Positions 56,513 to 64,000 of a DNA stretch of 64,000 bases are shown here, piece after piece. The first letter of the stretch is position 1. Each line of letters begins with the position of its first letter. The position numbers and the translations under genes are program-made. The DNA comes from Erodium maritimum (lineage: Eukaryota > Streptophyta > Magnoliopsida > Geraniales > Geraniaceae), in contig OY997593.1 in assembly GCA_963921825.1 (NCBI GenBank), forward strand, positions 56,590,039-56,654,038, written 5' to 3'. The notes beneath the pieces were generated by a model. That model saw only the letters and a list, made by a program, of their open reading frames with translations, searched no databases and was not told the origin of the DNA.

Positions 56513-57790
56513 TATTCGATATGTGTAACCTGAAGTTTACACAAATCATGATACTTTGAACATATAGTTCTATAATCGTCAAGAAACGAGTCTCTTGAAC
56601 CCGTCGTTGAAGTTGTGTTAAAATTGTGACTTGAAGCTCACATAAAGACATGAAGTTCTAAATTGATGATCCCTGTCGGATAAAATCAAAGAAACTATTT
56701 TCAAGCTTCATCATACTATTTATAATCGATAATTCTTTTCTCTACATTTCTTCCATCAATTATGCTCCTGAAGTAGCATTTTTGAGAATACAAATTCATT
56801 TACAACTTCGATAAGTATGCTCTGTGATCGTCAATGAAACATTGGATCTTTCACATCAGAAATTTGATTTTTATTATATAGTTGTGCTTTATTGTTGATA
56901 TTGAAATTTGAGTTTTGTTGAAACCGAATCATTTGGACCTAAAGTTCCAAGATGCAAACAATATTGATCATGTACAGAAATGAATTTGATATACCATTTA
57001 TTCACATGTTTATAATATGAAATTTGTACAGTTTAGATTCATCTTATAGTTTTACAATGTCGAACAATTTTGAACCCGAAGTTCAAATATTAGCAAGAAA
57101 TTTTTTACGGAACCTGAAGTTTTGATTAAAGACCGTGGATCATATAACTTATTGAAATTAGTGTGACCCGAAGTTCACATGTACCTAATGATGACAAAAC
57201 CTGAAGTTTTGGTTCAAAGTATAAACTTGAAACTTACTTTTAGGACTAAATGACCGACCACAAGCCCGAAGCTTTTAACTCGTGTTCAAGGCTTGAAGCG
57301 TAAATTGTTTTTTATGCAGTTATTTATATATTGGCTACCCCACGAGTTCGCTCGGTGTGTGCTCATGTTTATATATAATTCTTATATTCACCCCACAAAA
57401 TACTTAGTGTGTGGTTATGTTTATTTCATGAATTATAATATGTCCTTCATTTTGTAATCATAATGTATACTTATTCATATTTGTGTGAACATTATACAAA
57501 TTCGATGTGTAACTTGAAGTTTACACAAGTCATGATATTGTGAACATGAAGTTCTATAATTGTCAAGAAACAAATTTATTGGACCCATCATCCAAGTAAA
57601 CAAGATACATGCAATTACTAAAAAATATATGACATGAAGCTTACATAAAGACTTGAAGTTCTAAATTGGTATCCTTGCAAGATAAATCAAGAAACCTATT
57701 TCCACACATCATCATATTATTTATAATCGATGAAAAATATTTTCCTCTACATTACTTCCATCTAGTATGCTCTTGAAGTAGCATTACCGA
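56513..57790 (+). repeat. Copia leader with ~280-bp direct repeats and many GAAGTT motifs
   Basis: Segments 56513-56790 and 57496-57790 are diverged direct repeats (both contain gtgtaac(c/t)tgaagtttacacaa). Between and within them about fifteen copies of (a)cctgaagtt or close variants occur. Confidence 0.7.
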
Positions 57791-57901
57791 GAACGAAAAG
57801 AATCAGACTTAATATATTTATGAAGTAATGAATTATTGTTGAAAACAATCAAGCTCGCCCTGTTGGCAGCACTCCATTCCCTGAAGTGAATGTGATAGGA
57901 T

Positions 57902-59975
57902 ATGGGTAGATCCAGACCCAAGCAAGACTCATGCCTCAGACGTGATCGCGGTCGTAGTCATAGTGAGCCAAATAATTTCCAATTCTATGAAGAAAAAATA
58001 ATAAGGTGTAACACAAGAAGTGGAATGAATATGAAAGGCCCAAGAAAGAATATGGTACATAAAATGAAAACTCATGAACATGATGGAAGTTATATTGTAA
58101 ATATAGTTGGTTGTGTACCTGAAGTGTGACCAAAGATTTGATTGAAGAAAAAGTATAATAAAAGGGTAGAGACAAACTTTATTGATAACCTGGATCCTGA
58201 AGATTTAATTGAATGTCTTTAACTCATTTGTAATCGATGACGAGAAAATAAGTATCATGATTATGAGCCAATCTTTGGATGATTTGTATTCATATTTCTA
58301 CTATATGATTTTGTAGTATGTAAACTAATACATTTCTTTTCTAAGATAAAATGATATGAATCCTAGAAGTGATCTATCTAATTACAAAAATGATAAAGAT
58401 ATATGTATTATTGATAGTACCACTACACATACAACTTTGACAGACAAGAAATATTCTTTATGTATGACCTTGGTCGAGGCAAACATGAACACTACTATGG
58501 GTGCTGTAAATATGATAGAGGACTCCGGAAGAGTTACTTTGTTATCTCAAAATGAAGCATTTGGAGTGTCTTGTTTCTAATTTTATTTATTTGTTTTATG
58601 AAGAACTATGGACAAAAGGTTTCTCTAATTATGTTAAAAGCAACGGGAATCACTTTTCTTGACGGATTAAAGTGAACAAAACATCTGGTGCATCGGATCT
58701 TATTGAAGGCTCCAGAAGAGCCAATGTAATGTTACCAAATAGTACACAATTTATTATCAATGATGCAAGTTCTCAACCAGATCAGATTTTCACCGAAATG
58801 ATTATCACATTGAGACAACAAATGAAAAAGACGTTGAATGTTTACACATCACATCCATGGTCTCGGGGAGAAAATAAATTGTGGAAAAACTCCCTTTATA
58901 TAGTTTTGGATTATATTATACTTTCATTATTCCAATTGAATCCAATATGGTGATTAACCAAAACCCAATGGACCCATCAAATTTTATGATATGACATGAT
59001 CGTTTAGGCCATCTAGGTTTCATAATGATACAGAGAATTATTGAAAATCCACATGGACATGCCCGGAAGAGTAAAAAATATTTTTTGTCAAAAGATTACT
59101 CATATGTTGCTTGTTTTCAAGGAAAACTTATTACAAGACCATCTCCAATGAAAGTTGAGACTGAATGCCCAACATTTTTAGAAAGAATTCACATAGATAT
59201 ATTGGGGTTCATGACATGTGATATGTTTACGGCACGATTTGCCGACTGTCAATTTGATGAGACAATTTCCCTACATTAAGGGGAGATAAAGAAACTTCTG
59301 AAAAAGAAAGAAGAGAACTTTCATGAAAGGCATTGACACTGTCTCATTTTGATCCTTGTACGAATCAATGTGAACTAGAAGTTCAGAAAATTATCCACTT
59401 ACGAAAGGTTGCAAATACATTGTCTAATGCATTTACAGATGTTAAGACTGTGATAAAATCACACATACCAGTTGCTAATGTTCCTTGTAGAATTACTCTT
59501 CCTGATGAAGAAATGGGAAATATGATAGCGCTAGCAAATATAAAGCATGCAAGAAGCGTGGTAGACCTATTGGATCCAAAGATAAAAACCCAAGAAAAAA
59601 GAAAGGGACAAGTTCGGCAAGTTGGTACATCAAATGATATCACAATTCCTGAACAACTAGAAAATGTGATAAATGAAGAGACGTCTTCAAAAGATCATTA
59701 AACACCTGAAAAACATGACAATAAAGAGATCTCGATCAACTATGTCACTTAAGGTGAAAGATGGAATAGAAAAGAAGTTATTGTGGATAATATATTTGCA
59801 CATGCATTTGAATTAGATATTTCAAAAGAAAACGAGGATCATGAACCAAGATCGGTCAGTGAACGCCGCCGAAGAAATGATTGGCCGAAATGGAAAAATG
59901 TCATTGAGATGGAATTTAATTCACTCAATAAACGCCAAGTCTTTGGACCTTTAGTCTAGACACCTGAAGATGTCA
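57902..59975 (+). pseudogene. Copia gag-pol remnant with most of integrase deleted
   Basis: Pieces in order: an Arg/Gly-rich nucleocapsid-like stretch (about 57902-58130); VETNFIDNLDPEDLIECL (about 58165-58218); protease-like DICIIDSTTTHTTLTDKKYS (58394-58453, with an active-site-like DSTTTH); a segment with LIEGSRRANVMLPN (58672-58760); a GAG-pre-integrase segment (RIIENPHGH, ACFQGKLITRPSPMKV, ECPTFLERIHIDILG, 59025-59206); then abruptly DMFTARFADCQFDE (from about 59219), the ECELEVQKIIHLRKVAN-like spacer (59369-59430), and the start of reverse transcriptase (RSVSERRRRNDWPKWKNVIE, from about 59852). The integrase catalytic core is missing between 59206 and 59219. Stops and frameshifts separate the pieces, so no protein can be made. 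Confidence 0.8.
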
Positions 59976-61648
59976 TGTAAGGACCGCTCCTGGTCAACGC
60001 CGGTCAATCGGCGGAAAAACGGAAAAATATAAAATTTTGGGACATACACCTAAATGAACATAAAATTGACCCCGAGGATCATATCGGACTTAAGTTGAAC
60101 CCGATATCGACCAAAGTGAGTTCTGGGTGACTCAGGGCAACTTTTTGACCAATTCGAGAAAAGTTGACTTTTTGCCGAAAAAGTCAACCGAGCGACGTTT
60201 TGGTCCATTCGAGGCCTGGTTTGGATCCAAAAATCTTAGCCGTCGTTGCAGCGGTCTTAGTTGGGCCGTTTCCTTGTAGCACGCGAAATTTAATAAATTC
60301 TTGGAAAATGGGCCCGCACGGGGCCCGAGACGACCGAATTTCGCGAATATGATCGAAAAATATCTACAAATATATTTTTCGAACTAGTGGGACCCACATG
60401 ACCCTTGTCATAAAAGTGGTGGTTTGGAGTTGAAAGGAAAATTACACCCTTGACTTTAAAAACTAAAGGTAAAGGATGAGAAGGGTAATTTGGTCTTTTT
60501 GGTTTGTGGTTTGAATTTTAAACAAATTAAAAAGGGAAGGGATGAGTGTGGTTCGGCCAAAACAGAAAAAAGAGAGAGAAAGAAGAGAGAAGAAGGAGAA
60601 GGAGAAAAGAGAAGGAAGGTTAGGGTTTTTGGGCTTTGTCGACGATCCGACCGTCGGATCGTCTCATTTCTTGCGTATTCGGCATCCCCTCAACGTTCCC
60701 TACGGTAAGAACCCGTCTTTTTCTCGTTTTGACACATTTGAATTCTAGGTTTTTGTTTATAATTGATTTAAAGATGAATGGTTGAGGTTTGGGGTTCGTT
60801 AGGAACGTTTTGGGGTGAAAAGAAACGTTTTCCGGTGTGGCCGTGTGGGGCCCACTTGGCCGGACCTCGGGTTTTTTGTGTTCGAGTGGTCTTGGATGAT
60901 CCCCGAGTCGATAATTCACACCCGGAACGAATTATGGAATTAATTTGTGAGAATTCGGAAATTTGGGTTAGAAACTTTAAACGCGGAATTAAATTGCTCG
61001 GGTATCAGAAATTGATTCCGTCAATTGCGTTGGAACACGTGAATTATTTTACGATCGTAGAAACAAAAATGGGAATTTTCGGAGCCCCGAAAGGGCGTTT
61101 TCCGATCCCGGGCAGATTCGTCGAGTCGGGCGAATCGGGCCTTTCCGGGCCCTTTGTTGACACTGTCGAGTAATTGGGAAGTGTGGGAGCGATCGACATT
61201 GTGGGGCTGTTTTTGGGCGTTAAATGCGTTAAATTCGGTTTTGCCTGCATATTTAAAAAGTGTGTTATTTTGATCATGTTAGATCGTGCCACCGACCGTG
61301 GAAAGAGGAGGCTAAGCGGGTAATCGTGAGCATTGCCGAAGTTTGAGCGTGGACATTTGGAACGCTTTACGAGGTAGGGAAAAGTATCCGGATATCGGCC
61401 TTGGCTAGGGAAAGTTATTAGTAGAAATGCATGTGACACTTGGTGGTGTCGTAGGATAAGTGAACTTGTCGAACAATAGAAATGCATGTGACACTTGGTA
61501 GTGTCGTAGGATAAGTGAACTCATCGAACAATAGAAATGCATGTGACACTTGGTGGTGTCGTAGGATAAGTGAACGTATCAAACAATAGAAATGCATGTG
61601 GCACTTGGTGGTGCCGTAGGTTAAGTAAACTTACCGTGCGATAGGAAT
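59976..61648 (+). mobile_element. Family A LTR, 5' part, interrupted
   Basis: Starts TGTAAGGACCGCTCCTGG after tgtca. It matches the LTR at 35499 in order, with a GA-rich leader and a predicted donor CTACG|GTAAGA (exon end 60704). It is broken at 61649 by an inverted LTR of the same family. The remaining part and the right target duplication lie beyond the window. Confidence 0.82.
61424..61643 (+). repeat. Minisatellite, 55 bp x 4
   Basis: Units start at 61424, 61479, 61534 and 61589 with the core agaaatgcatgtgacacttg. In the related LTRs this sequence is present as one or two copies only. Confidence 0.92.
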
Positions 61649-62244
61649 TGTCACGCCCCAATTTCAATAAAACGAACTCGGGACGCGAACATTTAAAATA
61701 AGAAAACACCTTGAAACCTTTTCCATTTAAACACTTTAAAATACATCATTTGTTCAACAAAAATAATAATTACAACTTAAAACACGTCCCAACAAGTGGA
61801 CTAAAAACGAGGTATCCGTCGCTAGACTCAAAACACCCAGAAACCCGCTTCAAGCTCTTCAAGCTTCAGAAGCTCACCTAGTCCAGACTACGAACGGTAC
61901 CTGTAGGAAAAGCAGCTAGGGGTGAGCGTTCGCTCACCACCGCGAATAACAGACTGACTACGGCATAATTAGCAGACAAAGCCAGTAACACTAAAACCAA
62001 ACCCAACACTGGGACTATAGTCCCCAACTCAAGTACCCAACTGACCCACAACCCGTTACCTTCCTCAACAGACTCAACACTCGATAACACAATGTAGACC
62101 CGACAGAACTATCGACGACCTCCTCCAAGGACACGACAAAAAGACTACACAACGCCAAACAAGATCACAAAGGATCGCACACCAAACAAGATCACAAAGG
62201 ATCGCATACCAGCTGCTCAGTAACCTCTCCCACTCACACGAACA

Positions 62245-62468
62245 CGGATCATGCTAGCCAAAGAATGCTTACAACCTGTGATACTCAAACTCGGACCAGG
62301 CCAGCCAAAGAATGCTTGCAACCTGTGTTACTCAAACTCGGATCAGGCCAGCCAAAGAATGCTTGCAACCTGTGTTACTCAAACTCGTGTCAGGCCAGCC
62401 AAAGAATGCTTGCAACCCGTTGATACTCAAACTTGGTCAGGCCAGCCAAAGAATGCTTGCAACCTACC
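62245..62468 (-). repeat. Minisatellite, 46-48 bp x 5
   Basis: Five units with the core gccagccaaagaatgcttgc. The equivalent sequence at 37395-37470 of another copy occurs about twice. A 70- to 100-codon open frame over it is an artefact. Confidence 0.92.
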
Positions 62469-62529
62469 GGGATCCGCAATCACAATCACACGCAAATTCA
62501 TCAACCAGTAACAACACAAGTTCAACACT

Positions 62530-62970
62530 CACAGGCACTCATGGCCACCAAGACACCAACAGTAAAACTCGAACTCAACAGCCCCACAGGCACTCACGGC
62601 CTCCCAAGACACACCGATAGTAAGACACGGACTCAACAATCCCACAGGCACTCACGGCCTCCCAAGACACCAACCATAAGGAACGCTTGCAACTTACCGA
62701 GACTCTAACTCGTAAGCCAGCTAAAGGAAGCTTGCAACCCCCCCGAGACTCTAACTCGGTCAGGCCAGCCAAAGACACCAACCTTAGTACACGGGCCCTC
62801 AAGGCCACCCAAAACACCAACAATTGACTACGGGCTCTCATGGCCACCCAAGACACCAATTCAAATACACGGGCTCTCAAGGCCACCCAAACTCAATCAA
62901 TAAATAATACGGGCTCTCAAGGCCACCCAAACTCAATAATAAAATACGGGCTCTCATGGCCACCCAGGAC
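62530..62970 (-). repeat. ggccacccaa-type repeat block
   Basis: About eight irregular units with ctcaaggccacccaa or ctcacggcctcccaa cores, the reverse complement of the array at 37276-38040. Confidence 0.8.
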
Positions 62971-64000
62971 ACCAAATAAGCAATCAACCTCCGGCTTAAC
63001 CAAGCCGCCAACAGTCCTAACATCAACAGTTTCACAATCAACCTCCGGGCATGGTCATATGCCTCCAGTGCTCCTAATATCGATAAGTTCACAAACAACC
63101 TCCGGGCATGGTCATATGCCTCCAGTAAAACAATTAACGCTAAGTTCTCTGCTCCTACGACACTACTAAGTGTCACATGCTTTTCTCAATAATTACTAAG
63201 TTCCCGTAACATGCTTTTCTGATAAACGCTACAACCCCGTATCATGCTTTTCTAGTATTTAAATTAAACCTACTCAACCCACGACACCCCGGTGTCACAT
63301 GCAAATCTACTGTTAACTTTCCCTAGTCAGGGCCGAGATCCGGCTACTTTTCCCTACCTCGTGCGTGTTCTCCCAAAAGCCAAACCACGAGCTCCGGTGA
63401 TGATCTCAGTCACTCACCCAGCTTTCCCTTGCCTCGGTCCGTGGCACGATCTAAAGGAACACAATTTAAAGTCACTAAACAACTCGCAGGAATAAACCGA
63501 AAACCAATAAACTCGATGCCCAAACTTAACCCCGACAATGTCGATCACTCCCAAACTTCCCAATTACTCGACATTGTTGATAAAGGACCCGTAAAGGCCC
63601 GATTCGCCCGACATGGCGAATCTGCCCGGGTTTTGTTAATTGCCTTCCGGGGCTCCAAAAGCCCCCGTTTTCGTTTCTACGGCCTTAGAATATTTCAAGG
63701 AACCCAACGCACTTGACGGAATTGAATTCCGACTTCTAAGTCAATTAATTAACGTTTAAAGTTTCCAAAACCCGTTAATTACAACTTCTCCAATTTAATT
63801 CCAAATTTCGATTCGATTAAGGATAAATGGTCCGGGGAACGTTTTAAACCACCCGAACGATAAAACCCGAGCACCCAAGCATGTGGGCCCCACCCACACT
63901 ACTTGGCCGAGACCCTAGGGTTTAAGGGGAGGCTCGGCCACCATGTGGTGGCTGCTGCCAGCTCCGGCCAGCCACCTCATGGCCGGCCGGCCACCACCCA

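Larger units (their letters stand above)
56146..59975 (+). mobile_element. Decayed Copia element, cut at its 3' side
   Basis: A 275-bp 5' LTR is followed by a primer-site-like acacgttatcagcatga, a long repetitive leader and broken gag-pol. The element is interrupted at 59976 by a large gypsy LTR, and its 3' half is not in the window. It starts only six bases after the target duplication of the Mutator-like element. Confidence 0.8.
61649..64000 (-). mobile_element. Family A LTR in opposite orientation, cut by the window end
   Basis: Starts TGTCACGCCCC after ggaat and matches 3209 onwards through about 5320 of the first solo LTR. Predicted acceptor CCTACAG (exon restart 61900) and palindrome (61921-61938). 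It inserts into the family A LTR at 59976. Whether it is solo or the end of a full element cannot be seen. Confidence 0.85.

Overview
This is plant nuclear DNA, most likely from a eudicot; the species cannot be fixed from the sequence. Three host genes with plant-specific families are present, and most of the rest is transposable-element DNA. The elements carry plant LTR-retrotransposon hallmarks: TG...CA ends, an initiator-tRNA-type primer site, Ty3/gypsy Gag with CCHC knuckles and Copia pol remnants.

Layout. (1) 1-9344: a minus-strand, gag-only Ty3/gypsy element (TR-GAG type). The window starts inside its 3' LTR, its 5' LTR is 6659-9344, and a solo LTR (3209-6174) sits in its interior. (2) 9345-18350: a short retroposon with a 17-bp target duplication (9407-9852), LINE-like and LTR-like remnants, and a larger retroposon (16754-18027). 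(3) 18357-21643: a hairpin MITE split by a 3-kb solo LTR. (4) 21644-33640: the gene island. It holds a receptor-like cytoplasmic kinase (24974-26584, +), a small secreted Ole e 1/phylloplanin-like protein (29410-29913, +) and a four-exon GEM-like GRAM-domain gene (33052-30179, -) with an apparent one-base frameshift in exon 1. (5) 33641-46604: retroposon remnants, a solo LTR (35499-38987), MITEs and old LTR-element debris. (6) 46605-56130: a Mutator-like element with a perfect 9-bp target duplication. It contains a hAT-like element (itself holding a retroposon) and a solo LTR (itself holding another solo LTR). (7) 56146-64000: a decayed Copia element cut by one large LTR, which is cut by a second, inverted LTR running off the window.

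Most notable observation. All the large (2.7-3.5 kb) LTRs share one architecture: a TATA box about 200 bp in, a pyrimidine- or purine-rich leader, a 5' splice site of the ACG|GTGAG / ACG|GTAAG type in most copies, about 2 kb rich in copy-specific minisatellites, an interrupted palindrome, then a polypyrimidine tract and acceptor close to the 3' end of the LTR. This predicts an intron inside the LTR leader. It is inferred from sequence only; spliced reads would decide it.

The three host genes are functionally unrelated neighbours, and no operon-like or cluster logic is visible. LTR boundaries, target duplications and exon junctions were read by eye. Statements on family membership rest on recognised motifs, not on a database search.
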